In this document: piece by piece, positions 43,299 to 51,860 of the stretch
How the letters are laid out: every line of letters starts with the position of its first letter
Position numbering within the stretch: position 1 is the first letter of the stretch
Assembly: GCF_028621955.1 (NCBI RefSeq)
Contig: NZ_CP117516.1
Location: forward strand, 2,564,001-2,628,000
Direction of reading: 5' to 3'
DNA from: Erythrobacter sp. BLCC-B19
GTDB lineage: Bacteria > Pseudomonadota > Alphaproteobacteria > Sphingomonadales > Sphingomonadaceae
DNA: 64,000 bases
Notes under the pieces: generated by a model
Told to the model about the DNA's origin: nothing
Databases searched by the model: none
The model's input: the letters and a program-made list of their open reading frames with translations, nothing else
Program-made: the position numbers and the translations under genes

Positions 43299-43667
43299 GT
43301 GGCTCGTATTGCCGGGGTCAATATCCCCACCAACAAGCGCGTGATCATCGCGCTGACCTATATTCACGGTATTGGTCGTACCACCGCCGTCCAGATTGCT
43401 GACAAGCTGGGCATTGCGCACACCGCGCGCGTTCAGGATCTCTCGGATGAGGAAATCCTGCGCATCCGTGAAACCATCGATGCCGATTTCACCGTGGAAG
43501 GCGACCTGCGTCGCAACACCGCGATGAACATCAAGCGCCTGATGGATTTGCGCGCCTATCGCGGCCTGCGTCACCGTGCGGGTCTGCCCGTCCGTGGTCA
43601 GCGCACTCACACCAACGCCCGCACCCGCAAGGGCAAGGCCAAGCCCATCGCGGGCAAGAAGAAGTAA
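43299..43667 (+). CDS. rpsM: 30S ribosomal protein S13
   Basis: The GTG start gives 122 residues, [20 protein letters not shown], with [18 protein letters not shown] and the basic tail [20 protein letters not shown] that contacts P-site tRNA. S13 forms a bridge to the 50S subunit. It is the first gene of the alpha operon here, with a GGAG site and its own promoter about 190 bases upstream. Confidence 0.97.
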   Translation: MARIAGVNIPTNKRVIIALTYIHGIGRTTAVQIADKLGIAHTARVQDLSDEEILRIRETIDADFTVEGDLRRNTAMNIKRLMDLRAYRGLRHRAGLPVRGQRTHTNARTRKGKAKPIAGKKK

Positions 43668-43724
43668 GCCAGCGGGACTTCCGCACAGGCTTTTTCCTTC
43701 TGACGAGCACAAGGACAATCTAAG

Positions 43725-44114
43725 ATGGCACGCGAACCAGGCCGTATCCGGCGCCGTGACAAGAAGAACATCACCAGCGGCGTTGCGCACATCAACGCCA
43801 GCTTCAACAACACCATGATCACCATCACCGATGCACAGGGCAACGCCATTTCGTGGTCGTCGGCCGGCATGATGGGCTTCAAGGGCAGCCGCAAGTCGAC
43901 CCCCTATGCCGCTCAGGTGGCAGCGGACGATGCCGGCAAGAAGGCCGCCGAACATGGCGTGCGCACGCTCGAAGTCGAAGTGAAGGGCCCGGGTTCGGGG
44001 CGCGAAAGCGCGCTGCGGGGTCTTGCAGCTGTCGGTTTCAACATTACTTCGATCCGCGACGTTACGCCGATCCCGCACAACGGCGTTCGTCCCTCCAAGC
44101 GTCGCCGCGTCTGA
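43725..44114 (+). CDS. rpsK: 30S ribosomal protein S11
   Basis: A 129-residue product with [40 protein letters not shown] and the C-terminal [19 protein letters not shown]11 lies on the platform near the mRNA exit. The length is normal, and AAGGA precedes the ATG. rpsD (S4), which follows rpsK in E. coli, is not present here; rpoA comes next, as in most alphaproteobacteria. Confidence 0.98.
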   Translation: MAREPGRIRRRDKKNITSGVAHINASFNNTMITITDAQGNAISWSSAGMMGFKGSRKSTPYAAQVAADDAGKKAAEHGVRTLEVEVKGPGSGRESALRGLAAVGFNITSIRDVTPIPHNGVRPSKRRRV

Positions 44115-44236
44115 TCCGCCGGGATGGCGGGGGTGCGTGTCGCCTCCGCCGCCCGAACGGGTCTGATGCCGCGTCGCTGCTGCGCATCCGGCCCGCCCAA
44201 ATTTGAACCGCCCACAAGGCGAATTAGGGGAAATCC

Positions 44237-45292
44237 ATGTCCGTCAACACCAAGAACTGGCAGGAACTCAAGAAACCCAACTCCCTGGAAATCAAGGATG
44301 GCGGCGATCGTCAACGCAAGGCGACCTTCGTGGCCGAACCGCTCGAGCGGGGCTTCGGCCTGACGCTCGGCAATGCGCTGCGCCGCGTGCTCCTGTCGAG
44401 CCTGCAGGGCGCCGCGATCACCTCGATCAAGATCGAGAACGTGCTGCACGAATTCTCGTCGCTCGCCGGCGTGCGTGAAGACGTCACCGACATCGTCCTG
44501 AACGTCAAGCAGATCGCGCTCAAGATGGAAGGCGAAGGGCCGAAGCGGCTCCAGCTTTCGGCGACCGGCCCGGGCGAAGTGCGCGCGGGTGACATTGCCG
44601 TCACCGGCGACATCGAGGTGATGAACAAGAACCTCGTGATCTGCCACCTCGATGAAGGCGCGACGCTCAACATGGAGCTGACCGCGGACACCGGCAAGGG
44701 CTATGCGCCGGCTGTGCAGAACCGTCCGGTCGATGCGCCGATCGGTCTGATCCCGGTCGACTCGCTCTACTCGCCCGTGCGTCAGGTGAGCTACAAGGTC
44801 GAGAACGCCCGCGTCGGGCAGGAGCTTGACTATGACAAGCTCTCGCTGACCGTCGAGACCGATGGCACCGTCACCCCGGAAGACGCCGTGGCCTATGCTG
44901 CGCGCATCCTTCAGGACCAGCTGACGCTGTTCGTCCACTTCGAAGACGGCATCCCGCAGCCGGTCGGCCAGATGATCGGCCATGCCGTGCAGCCGGAAGA
45001 AAGCGACGCCAACCAGCTCAACCGTTACCTTCTCAAGAAGGTGGACGAGCTGGAACTGTCGGTGCGTTCGGCCAACTGCCTCAAGAACGACAACATCATC
45101 TACATCGGCGATCTGGTCCAGAAGACCGAAGCCGAGATGCTGCGCACGCCGAACTTCGGCCGCAAGTCGCTCAACGAGATCAAGGAAGTGCTCTCCTCGA
45201 TGGGTCTGCGCCTCGGCATGGACATCCCGGGCTGGCCGCCCGAGAACATCGAAGAGATGGCCAAGAAGCTCGAGCAGGAGCTGCTCGGCTGA
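44237..45292 (+). CDS. rpoA: DNA-directed RNA polymerase subunit alpha
   Basis: A 351-residue product. The N-terminal assembly domain has [20 protein letters not shown], and the C-terminal domain has [20 protein letters not shown] and [20 protein letters not shown], the helix-hairpin-helix that binds UP elements and activators. The alpha dimer is the scaffold of RNA polymerase. Length is slightly above E. coli (329), with extra residues at both ends. A palindromic repeat follows nine bases after the stop. Confidence 0.98.
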   Translation: MSVNTKNWQELKKPNSLEIKDGGDRQRKATFVAEPLERGFGLTLGNALRRVLLSSLQGAAITSIKIENVLHEFSSLAGVREDVTDIVLNVKQIALKMEGEGPKRLQLSATGPGEVRAGDIAVTGDIEVMNKNLVICHLDEGATLNMELTADTGKGYAPAVQNRPVDAPIGLIPVDSLYSPVRQVSYKVENARVGQELDYDKLSLTVETDGTVTPEDAVAYAARILQDQLTLFVHFEDGIPQPVGQMIGHAVQPEESDANQLNRYLLKKVDELELSVRSANCLKNDNIIYIGDLVQKTEAEMLRTPNFGRKSLNEIKEVLSSMGLRLGMDIPGWPPENIEEMAKKLEQELLG

Positions 45293-45300
45293 TCACCACT

Positions 45301-45366
45301 GTCATCCCCGCGAAAGCGGGGATCCAGTGCCTAGCCGCTCTAGGTTCCCGCTTTCGCGGGAATGAC
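45301..45366. repeat. palindromic repeat (GTCATCCCCGCG... type) between rpoA and rplQ
   Basis: GTCATCCCCGCGAAAGCGGG (with GATCCAG, 45301-45327) is matched by TCCCGCTTTCGCGGGAATGAC (45346-45366). Each half is a hairpin itself, and the outer ends are inverted. It is the same style as family B and the copy around the second GIY-YIG gene. Confidence 0.8.
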
Positions 45367-45443
45367 AATTCAGGGAAGGTCGGACCCTTTTCGACCAGCA
45401 CTGGGGTACCTGAAACGGCCCCTTTTCGAACGGAGTAAGAAGA

Positions 45444-45863
45444 ATGCGTCATGGTATTTCGGGCCGCAAGCTTGGCCGCAAGACGGGTCACCGTCACGCG
45501 CTGCTGCGCAACCTCGCGGCTGCGCTAATCAAGCACGAGCAGATCACCACCACTCTGCCCAAGGCCAAGGAACTGCGTCCCTATGTCGAAAAGCTGATCA
45601 CGCTGGCCAAGCGTGGCGGTCTTTCGAACCGTCGTCTCGCCATGAGCCGTCTGGGTGACGAGACCCAGCTGAAGAAGCTCTTCGAAGTGCTCGCCGAGCG
45701 CTACAGCGACCGTGAAGGCGGTTACACCCGCGTGCTGCGCGCCGGTGTGCGCGCGGGCGATGCGGTGCAGATGGCGATCATCGAATTTGTCGATCGTGAC
45801 GAAGATGCCAAGGGTCAGGATTCTGGCCCGGTGCAGTCGGAAGACGAATACGAAGACGCGTAA
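45444..45863 (+). CDS. rplQ: 50S ribosomal protein L17
   Basis: A 139-residue product starting [20 protein letters not shown], with [20 protein letters not shown] and [21 protein letters not shown]17 lies at the tunnel exit on the back of the 50S subunit. The tail ([12 protein letters not shown]) is acidic. It is normally 20-50 bases after rpoA; here the gap is 151 bases because of the palindrome at 45301-45366. A strong terminator follows. Confidence 0.97.
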   Translation: MRHGISGRKLGRKTGHRHALLRNLAAALIKHEQITTTLPKAKELRPYVEKLITLAKRGGLSNRRLAMSRLGDETQLKKLFEVLAERYSDREGGYTRVLRAGVRAGDAVQMAIIEFVDRDEDAKGQDSGPVQSEDEYEDA

Positions 45864-45889
45864 GCCGCGCTTCGACGAACGTATCAGAA

Positions 45890-45925
45890 GGGCCGCCCGA
45901 AACATTCGGGTGGCCCTTTTCTTTT
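45890..45925 (+). terminator. terminator of the alpha operon
   Basis: GGGCCGCCCGAA (45890-45901) pairs with TTCGGGTGGCCC (45905-45916), one mismatch, and is followed by TTTTCTTTT. It lies 27 bases after the rplQ stop. Confidence 0.9.
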
Positions 45926-45951
45926 GTGCGCGCCAGCCTAGGCTGTGCGCC

Positions 45952-47340
45952 ATGATCCGCACCGCCCTTGCCGCAGCCACGCTGCTTATCGCTGCCTCCC
46001 CGGCCGTTGCCCAGACCCAGCAGGAGGCGCTCGAGACCCGCCACGACCGCGCGCTGGCGGCGGGATACAAGGCGCTGATGCTGTGCAGCGCCATCGCTAT
46101 TGCCGAGCGCAACGGAGCAAGCCGGTCGCCCGAGAGCGTCGCGGCTTGGGAGTTGACCGGCGTGCAGGCGCCGCTTGATGCGGTGATCCGTGATTTGCCG
46201 TTCACCATCCGGCGCGGGCCCGAGGGCGAGGTCGCGCAGGTGGCGGTCGAATGGGCGACAGACATGGCTCCGAGGGTGGCGGTCAACTATGGCGCAGACA
46301 CCGGTTGCTCCGCGCTCCCGATCGGCGCGAAGGTCGAGGGTGGCGAGCCTTCAGCCGCGACGAAGCCTGCCAGACCCAGCACCTTGCTTGCGCTCGCAGC
46401 GTCGCAGGAAGTGTCGCCAGCGCTTGTCGATGCGGTCGGTTCTGCCTTTGAGGATCGCTACGGCACGGGCACGCGCACCACGGCGGTGCTGGTGTCGCAT
46501 CGGGGCAATATCGTCGAACAATACCAGTCCGACTTCGAAGAGAATGTGCCGCAGCGTACCTGGTCGGTCGCCAAGAGCATCGCAGCGACGCTGGTTGGTG
46601 CAGCAGTGAAGGCTGGGGATGCGAGCGTTGAAGACCCGGTCGGGCTGAATTACTGGCGCGGAGGCGGCGGGATTGATCCGCGCAATGCCATCACCATTGA
46701 TCACGCGCTGCGCATGGCGAGCGGGCGCTATTCCGACACGCCGGGCAATCGCACCGATCCGCTTTATTATGGCGGATCGAGCGTGGATGAAACGGCGACC
46801 GCTTGGCCGATCCTGCACCCGCCAGGCACGGTGTTCCGCTATGCCAACAATGATACGCTGATTGCGGTGAAGGCAATCGAGCAGTGGCTCGAGTTCTATC
46901 CGCCGGCCGGTTTCTTCGCGAAGCTCGGGATGACGCACACGGTCGCGGAGACCGACTGGAAGGGCAATTACATCCTTTCCTCGCAGGTCTGGACCACGGC
47001 GCGCGATCTGGCGAAGCTGGGGCAGCTTTACCTCAATGACGGCAAGCTGCCTTCGGGCGAGCGGGTGTTGCCGGAAGGCTGGGTGAAGTATGTCAGCACC
47101 CCGTCCGGCCCGCAGCCGCCCACCGGCACCTTCGGATATGGGGCGGGGTTCTGGCTGCTGAACAAGGAAGAGGGCGTTCCCCCCGATACCTTCGCGGCGA
47201 TCGGCAACCGGGGGCAATATGTGGTGATCGTGCCGTCGCGCGGGGTGGTGATCGTGCGGCGGGGTGAGGATCCGGCGGGGGCTGGGTTCGATATTGCCGC
47301 CTTTACCCGCGATGTGCTGGCGGGGCTGGGGGGCGACTAA
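45952..47340 (+). CDS. secreted serine hydrolase, beta-lactamase class C / esterase family
   Basis: The ATG at 45952 gives 462 residues with signal peptide MIRTALAAATLLIAASPAVA. An N-terminal domain of about 150 residues precedes the beta-lactamase-like domain. The SxxK motif is SVAK (S205, K208), and the YxN motif is YANND near residue 300. The family includes 6-aminohexanoate-dimer hydrolases, esterases and penicillin-binding-like enzymes, so the substrate is open. It starts 27 bases after the alpha-operon terminator. The N-terminal part (ALMLCSAIAIAERNGASRSP) is unassigned. Confidence 0.85.
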   Translation: MIRTALAAATLLIAASPAVAQTQQEALETRHDRALAAGYKALMLCSAIAIAERNGASRSPESVAAWELTGVQAPLDAVIRDLPFTIRRGPEGEVAQVAVEWATDMAPRVAVNYGADTGCSALPIGAKVEGGEPSAATKPARPSTLLALAASQEVSPALVDAVGSAFEDRYGTGTRTTAVLVSHRGNIVEQYQSDFEENVPQRTWSVAKSIAATLVGAAVKAGDASVEDPVGLNYWRGGGGIDPRNAITIDHALRMASGRYSDTPGNRTDPLYYGGSSVDETATAWPILHPPGTVFRYANNDTLIAVKAIEQWLEFYPPAGFFAKLGMTHTVAETDWKGNYILSSQVWTTARDLAKLGQLYLNDGKLPSGERVLPEGWVKYVSTPSGPQPPTGTFGYGAGFWLLNKEEGVPPDTFAAIGNRGQYVVIVPSRGVVIVRRGEDPAGAGFDIAAFTRDVLAGLGGD

Positions 47341-47480
47341 TAGGCGCCGTTCAGTAAAAGAGCCTCCAACATTAACAATTCCTGCCAAGCCAATTCAGCT
47401 TCGCATCAGTCCGAATCGCGCAAAAGCATCCTCGACACCCACGGCAATCCCGCCTCAGGTGCCAGACGAGGAATGTTTCG

Positions 47481-48017
47481 ATGACCACCAAGACCAACCG
47501 GCTGGCCTCCGGCAAATCGGCCCGGCTTGTCCTCGGCGCGGTCGCGGCGACTGCGCTGACCGCTGCTTCCGTCACGCCTGCGCAGGCGCGCGATCGTGAC
47601 CGCGACGGCATCAGCGCGGGCGAGATCATCGCTGGCGCAGTGGTGATCGGCGGCATTGCGGCGCTGGCCGGGGCCTTCGACGGCGACCGTGACCGCGACC
47701 GCTGGGACGACCGCGGCCGCTGGGATCGCGGTGACCGCTGGGATCGCGGCGGATACGGCTTTGCCGGTGGCCCCCGCGCGGCGGTGGATCGCTGCGTGCG
47801 CGCCGCCGAAAACCAGGCCCGGCGCTTTGGCGGCTATCGCTATGCCGATGTGATCGACGTGCGCGATATCGACCGCACCCGTGACGGGTTCCGCGTGCGG
47901 GGCCGGATCGATGTCGGTGGTGGCTGGAACCGCAATGATCGCGGCAACTTCACCTGCCGCCTCGATGGTCGGGGCGCCCCTCTGATCGACTTCAGCGGCA
48001 TCCGCGGCCTGCGCTGA
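47481..48017 (+). CDS. secreted Arg/Asp/Gly-rich protein of unknown function (first of a related pair)
   Basis: A 178-residue product with a signal peptide (residues about 1-36, ending TPAQA), a glycine-rich hydrophobic segment (AGEIIAGAVVIGGIAALAGA) and a repetitive DRDRDRWDDRGRWDRGDRWD stretch. A C-terminal domain contains VDRCVRAAENQARRFGGYRY and NFTCRLDGRG, whose two cysteines are conserved in the next gene's product. Similar sphingomonad proteins are annotated only as hypothetical or surface proteins. A terminator at 48079-48115 follows. Confidence 0.75.
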   Translation: MTTKTNRLASGKSARLVLGAVAATALTAASVTPAQARDRDRDGISAGEIIAGAVVIGGIAALAGAFDGDRDRDRWDDRGRWDRGDRWDRGGYGFAGGPRAAVDRCVRAAENQARRFGGYRYADVIDVRDIDRTRDGFRVRGRIDVGGGWNRNDRGNFTCRLDGRGAPLIDFSGIRGLR

Positions 48018-48078
48018 TCGCCCTGTTCCCTGCCGCGCGCCGCCCTCTCCCCCCTTTGCCTCGGCGCGCGCATCCTTG

Positions 48079-48115
48079 CCGCCCCGTGCCGACACCCGGC
48101 GCGGGGCGGTTTTTC
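48079..48115 (+). terminator. Rho-independent terminator
   Basis: CCGCCCCG (48079-48086) pairs with CGGGGCGG (48102-48109), followed by TTTTTCG. It separates the two related secreted-protein genes. Confidence 0.8.
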
Positions 48116-48211
48116 GTGTGAACGGTTCAGCCCAGCGCAAGCTCGGCACGGTTAGTCTTGCGCGTATCGGGGCGTTGGTGGGCGCCGCACACGGCAACAG
48201 GAGAGAGCGCA

Positions 48212-49057
48212 ATGGCTCTGATGGTTCGCGCGGCTGCGATGGCGGGCGCGCTTGTGGGTTCCACCTTGATCGCATCCCCTGCTCTGGCAGCGCCGCTATC
48301 TTCGGCGCCGTCCTTCAGCGCGCCCCAGAACATTCTGGCCGCAAGCCGCTACGATCCCGCCGACGCGGTTGCCGACTGGCGCTGCCGGGGCTGGGGCTGC
48401 GGCCGCCGGGGCTGGCGGCGCGACCGGGTTGATGCGGGCGACGTGATCCTGGGTGCGGTGGTGATCGGCGGGATTGCCGCGATCCTCAGCTCCAACAACC
48501 GCCGCGAGCGGGAGCGCGATGTCGTGATTGTCGAGCGCGACGCCGATTTCCGCGACCGTGACGAACGCCGCGATGATCGGCGCGCGGCACCGCGCGGCAC
48601 CGGATCGGCGGGCCTCGATAATGCGGTGAATATGTGTCTCGACCGGATCGAGCGTGACGTGCGTGTCGATGCGGTCGACAATGTGCAGCGCACCGGTGCG
48701 GGCTGGCAGGTCACCGGTTCGCTGTTCAATGGCAGTGGGTTTACCTGCCGCATCGGCAATGACGGGCGGATCGAGACGATCGATTACAGCGGCAGCTTTG
48801 GCGCAGCCGATTGGCGCGATGATCGTCAGGCCGCAGCGGTGCCCGCTCCCGGTCAGTGGGATGATGCCCGCTATGCCAGCGCGCGTGCGGCAGTGGGCGG
48901 CACGGTGCGCCCCGATATTGCGGTGAGCGAAGCCGATATGAGCGCGTCGGTCGATATCCCGCGCCGCGCCGCCAGCACCGCGATGCCTGCCTATCCGGGC
49001 GGGCCGATCCCGGGCGAGGTGATCCCCGAAACGATCGACGAGGATATCGGCGGCTAG
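48212..49057 (+). CDS. secreted Arg/Asp-rich protein of unknown function (second of the pair)
   Basis: The ATG at 48212, after a CAGGAGAGAG site, gives 281 residues with a signal peptide (MALMVRAAAMAGALVGSTLI then ASPALA). It shares the layout of the upstream product: DVILGAVVIGGIAAILSS, a charged ERERDVVIVERDADFRDRDE stretch, and a C-terminal domain with VNMCLDRIERDVRVDAVDNV and GFTCRIGNDGRIETIDYSG. An additional tail of about 90 residues ends the protein. The two are paralogues of unknown role, probably in the periplasm or outer membrane. Both appear separately transcribed. Confidence 0.75.
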   Translation: MALMVRAAAMAGALVGSTLIASPALAAPLSSAPSFSAPQNILAASRYDPADAVADWRCRGWGCGRRGWRRDRVDAGDVILGAVVIGGIAAILSSNNRRERERDVVIVERDADFRDRDERRDDRRAAPRGTGSAGLDNAVNMCLDRIERDVRVDAVDNVQRTGAGWQVTGSLFNGSGFTCRIGNDGRIETIDYSGSFGAADWRDDRQAAAVPAPGQWDDARYASARAAVGGTVRPDIAVSEADMSASVDIPRRAASTAMPAYPGGPIPGEVIPETIDEDIGG

Positions 49058-49701
49058 CTTGACTGTGCGGGGCCGCCGTAGCTCGGCAGCCCCCATTCCC
49101 AGCGGATCGCAGCGCTGCGAAGTGCAAAGCCGCAGGCAAATGCAAGGCTCCATGCGGCCGAATCCGGCAAGCCCAGCGACGGTGCGGCCAGCATCCCCGC
49201 CACGCACAGCGCCGAACTGAGTGCGGCGGGCGTGACGTAGAGCTCTGGGCTCATGATGATCGACGGGCGGCCGGCCACCACGTCGCGGATGATGCCGCCG
49301 ACGCAGCCGGTGATCACCCCCATCAGCGCGGCGGGCACCGGCGGAATGCCATAGGCCAGCGCCTTGGCGCTCCCCAGCACCGCATAGGCGGCGAGCCCCG
49401 CGCCGTCGGCATAGTCGAAGCCCTTGCCCTGCCACCAGCGAACAGGTGTGAACCATGCGATCAGCGCCGTGCCGAGGCAGACCACCGCGACCCAGGCGTC
49501 AGTGATCCAGAACACCGGCGCCCCGATCAGCAGATCGCGCACCGTGCCGCCGCCGACACCCGTCACCAGTGCAAAGAAGCCCATCGTCACGAAGGTCTGC
49601 TTCAGGCGCGCGGCCAGCACGGCACCGGACAGGGCGAACAGCGCGATCCCGGCGATGTCGAGCCAGTCGAGGATCGGGGTGAGGACGGCAGCTGGCGTCA
49701 T
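49054..49701 (-). CDS. TRIC-type cation channel family membrane protein (UPF0126/YadS)
   Basis: The ATG at 49701 gives 215 residues with about seven membrane helices in two repeats. The motif GVGGGTVRDLLIGAPVFW and its second copy GCVGGIIRDVVAGRPSIIMS are the signature of the trimeric intracellular cation channel (TRIC/UPF0126) family. The physiological role in bacteria is not well settled. It overlaps the upstream PepSY gene by four bases (ATGA), and its 3' end overlaps the convergent secreted-protein gene by four bases. Confidence 0.88.
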   Translation of the reverse strand: MTPAAVLTPILDWLDIAGIALFALSGAVLAARLKQTFVTMGFFALVTGVGGGTVRDLLIGAPVFWITDAWVAVVCLGTALIAWFTPVRWWQGKGFDYADGAGLAAYAVLGSAKALAYGIPPVPAALMGVITGCVGGIIRDVVAGRPSIIMSPELYVTPAALSSALCVAGMLAAPSLGLPDSAAWSLAFACGFALRSAAIRWEWGLPSYGGPAQSS

Positions 49702-50408
49702 GCGGCAGGCGTGGTGGGAGCAGGCCGGGCCTTGCGGCGGCGGAACATCAGCACGCAGCCGATCAGCGCGCCCGTGAGCGACAGGGCGGCAAACGCGATC
49801 AACAGGGGGTGACTGGTATCCTCGCGCTCCGACAGATCCATGATATGCAAGCCCCATGCGAGGTCGAAGGCGCGCCACCAGCGGGTGCGCACCGCCTCGA
49901 TTTCGCCGGTGTCGCGCCCGACATAGACATTTGTCCCGTCCGCCAGCGCGACCTGCCACACCGTCAGCGGGCGGCGGAAATCGAAGGGGGTCTGGTCAGC
50001 CGGGAACAGCGTGACCCGCGCGGTCTTGTCGCCACCCACGATCCGCGCCGCCACCAGCGCGCGGGCGGCGGCGGCATCGAGCGGGGGCAGGGGCGTGCCG
50101 GTTGCGAAGTCGACCCGGCGGGTGGTCCCGTCGAGCCCGGTCAGGATGGCCACGGCCCGGCCATTCTGCATGGTGACGTGCATGGCAGCGAGCTTCGCCT
50201 CGGCACCGGCGAGCGTGCTGCCGGGAATGGCGAGTGGCTGCGCGGCGATCTCACGCCGCAGATGCTCGCCGCGCACCTCCTCGATGGGGCGCGAGACCAT
50301 GAACAGGCCGGTCGCCAGCCACATCGCGATCGGAACACCGACCAGCCAGCCGAGCCAGACGTGCCATTTTGCAAGCGAGCGCATGGTGATCTTCATGCTG
50401 CGAGCCAT
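49698..50408 (-). CDS. PepSY domain membrane protein
   Basis: A 236-residue protein with an N-terminal helix, KWHVWLGWLVGVPIAMWLAT, a periplasmic domain with PepSY-like stretches (GTTRRVDFATGTPLPPLDAA, YVGRDTGEIEAVRTRWWRAF) and a C-terminal helix, LLIAFAALSLTGALIGCVLM. The WGLHIMDLSEREDTSHPL segment resembles PepSY-associated iron reductase or uptake proteins, which hints at a role in metal or redox handling. It overlaps both TRIC (four bases) and stands 12 bases from the amidase, so amidase-PepSY-TRIC is a likely operon. A start at 50396 is also possible. Confidence 0.82.
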   Translation of the reverse strand: MARSMKITMRSLAKWHVWLGWLVGVPIAMWLATGLFMVSRPIEEVRGEHLRREIAAQPLAIPGSTLAGAEAKLAAMHVTMQNGRAVAILTGLDGTTRRVDFATGTPLPPLDAAAARALVAARIVGGDKTARVTLFPADQTPFDFRRPLTVWQVALADGTNVYVGRDTGEIEAVRTRWWRAFDLAWGLHIMDLSEREDTSHPLLIAFAALSLTGALIGCVLMFRRRKARPAPTTPAA

Positions 50409-50420
50409 GGCCGAGGCCGA

Positions 50421-51779
50421 TCAGTGGTGCAACACCTGGCCGATCGCCTCTGCCGCCGCGATGCAATCGAGATCGCGCCAGCGCGGGCCGATCACCTGCA
50501 TCCCGCACGGCAATTCGCTTCCGAGATAGGTGCCGCTGCCGATGGGCAGAATGGTCGCGGGCAGACCGGGGAAGGTCGCCATGCCTGACCACACCAGCCC
50601 GCTGCTGCCCGGGTGTTCGGCTCCGTTGATCGTCAGAGTGCCGCGAAACACCGCAGTATCGGCATGGGGGACGGCCAGCACCGGTGCGGGCGGGGCGAGC
50701 ACGAAGTCATAGAGCTCGAACAGCGCCTCCCACCGCGCCATGGAAGCGGCCTGCGCGTCGAGCAGGTCGAACCAGTCGGTCGCGCTGGCCCGCTTGCCAT
50801 CGGGGGCAGGCGCGCCGCGCGCCATGACGATGTTCATCATCTTGAGATAGGCGCGGTATTGCACAGCCTGATCGGGCAGCAGATCGCTGGCCCTGTCGAT
50901 TGTCACGCCTGCGCGTGCAAGGGCCTGGAGCGCCGCCTCGGTCGGGCCGGCGACGCTCGCGTCTACCTCTGCGCCGGGCAGGGAGGTGACGGCGAGCAGG
51001 CGGCAGTCCTTCAGCGGCTTGGGGCGGCGGCGCAGCGGCATGTCGGCACCGACCTCGACCAGCGCGGCAAGATCGGGTGCATTGCGGGCCAGCGGCCCGG
51101 CGATGCTGAGCGGACTGTCGGCTGCGGCGATGAAACCATCAGCGCGCGACATTCCCGGGAAATCATGGCCATGCTTAGGGACAAGCCCCCAGGTCGTCTT
51201 GTGCCCCCACACCCCGCAGAAATGCGCGGGCACCCGCACCGATCCGCCGATGTCGGTGCCATATTCCCCCGGCACGATCCCGGCCGCGACCGCCGCGGCG
51301 CTGCCGCCAGACGATCCTCCGGGGGAACGCTCGGGATCATGCGGGTTGCGGGTGCGGCCATAGACCGGGTTGAAGCTCTGCCAATCGGTGAGGTCGACCG
51401 GCACGTTGGTCTTGCCGATGATCACCGCACCTGCGGCCTTCAGCCGCCGCACCAGCAGCGCATCGCGCGGGGCGATGGCGTCGCGATATTGCGGGTGGCC
51501 GAAGGTGGTAGGCAGGCCCGCGACATCGAAGCTCTCCTTCACCGTCATCGGCACGCCGAAGAGTGGCTGGTCGAGCCGCCGCTGCAGCTTGTCCATCGCC
51601 CGCGCGGTTTCATACGCGCGTTCGAAATCGGTGACGGCGATCGCATCAAGTTCGGCATCGAGCCGGCCGGCGCGGGTGATCGCCGCATCGACGGCTTCCG
51701 CGACACTCAGCTTGCGCGTGCGGATCGCCAGCGCGGTTTGCAGAACCCCGGCTTTGTCAGTCAGTTGCGGATAGGCCAT
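50421..51779 (-). CDS. amidase signature family enzyme
   Basis: A 452-residue product with the amidase triad: K81 in MTVKESFDVAG, cis-Ser S156 in SPGGSSGGSAAAVAAG, and nucleophile S180 in YGTDIGGSVRVPAHFCG. It belongs to the GatA/AtzF-like superfamily, which hydrolyses carboxylic amides. No gatB or gatC lies nearby and the C-terminus differs from GatA, so a free-standing amidase is more likely. The substrate is unknown. It is the first gene of a probable operon with the PepSY and TRIC genes. Confidence 0.9.
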   Translation of the reverse strand: MAYPQLTDKAGVLQTALAIRTRKLSVAEAVDAAITRAGRLDAELDAIAVTDFERAYETARAMDKLQRRLDQPLFGVPMTVKESFDVAGLPTTFGHPQYRDAIAPRDALLVRRLKAAGAVIIGKTNVPVDLTDWQSFNPVYGRTRNPHDPERSPGGSSGGSAAAVAAGIVPGEYGTDIGGSVRVPAHFCGVWGHKTTWGLVPKHGHDFPGMSRADGFIAAADSPLSIAGPLARNAPDLAALVEVGADMPLRRRPKPLKDCRLLAVTSLPGAEVDASVAGPTEAALQALARAGVTIDRASDLLPDQAVQYRAYLKMMNIVMARGAPAPDGKRASATDWFDLLDAQAASMARWEALFELYDFVLAPPAPVLAVPHADTAVFRGTLTINGAEHPGSSGLVWSGMATFPGLPATILPIGSGTYLGSELPCGMQVIGPRWRDLDCIAAAEAIGQVLHH

Positions 51780-51860
51780 GCGGCGATGTTTCCCCTGTCT
51801 CCCGCAGCAGGCTCTATCGGGACGCGCGGCAGGCTGGAAGACTGATAATTGAGGGGGTGC

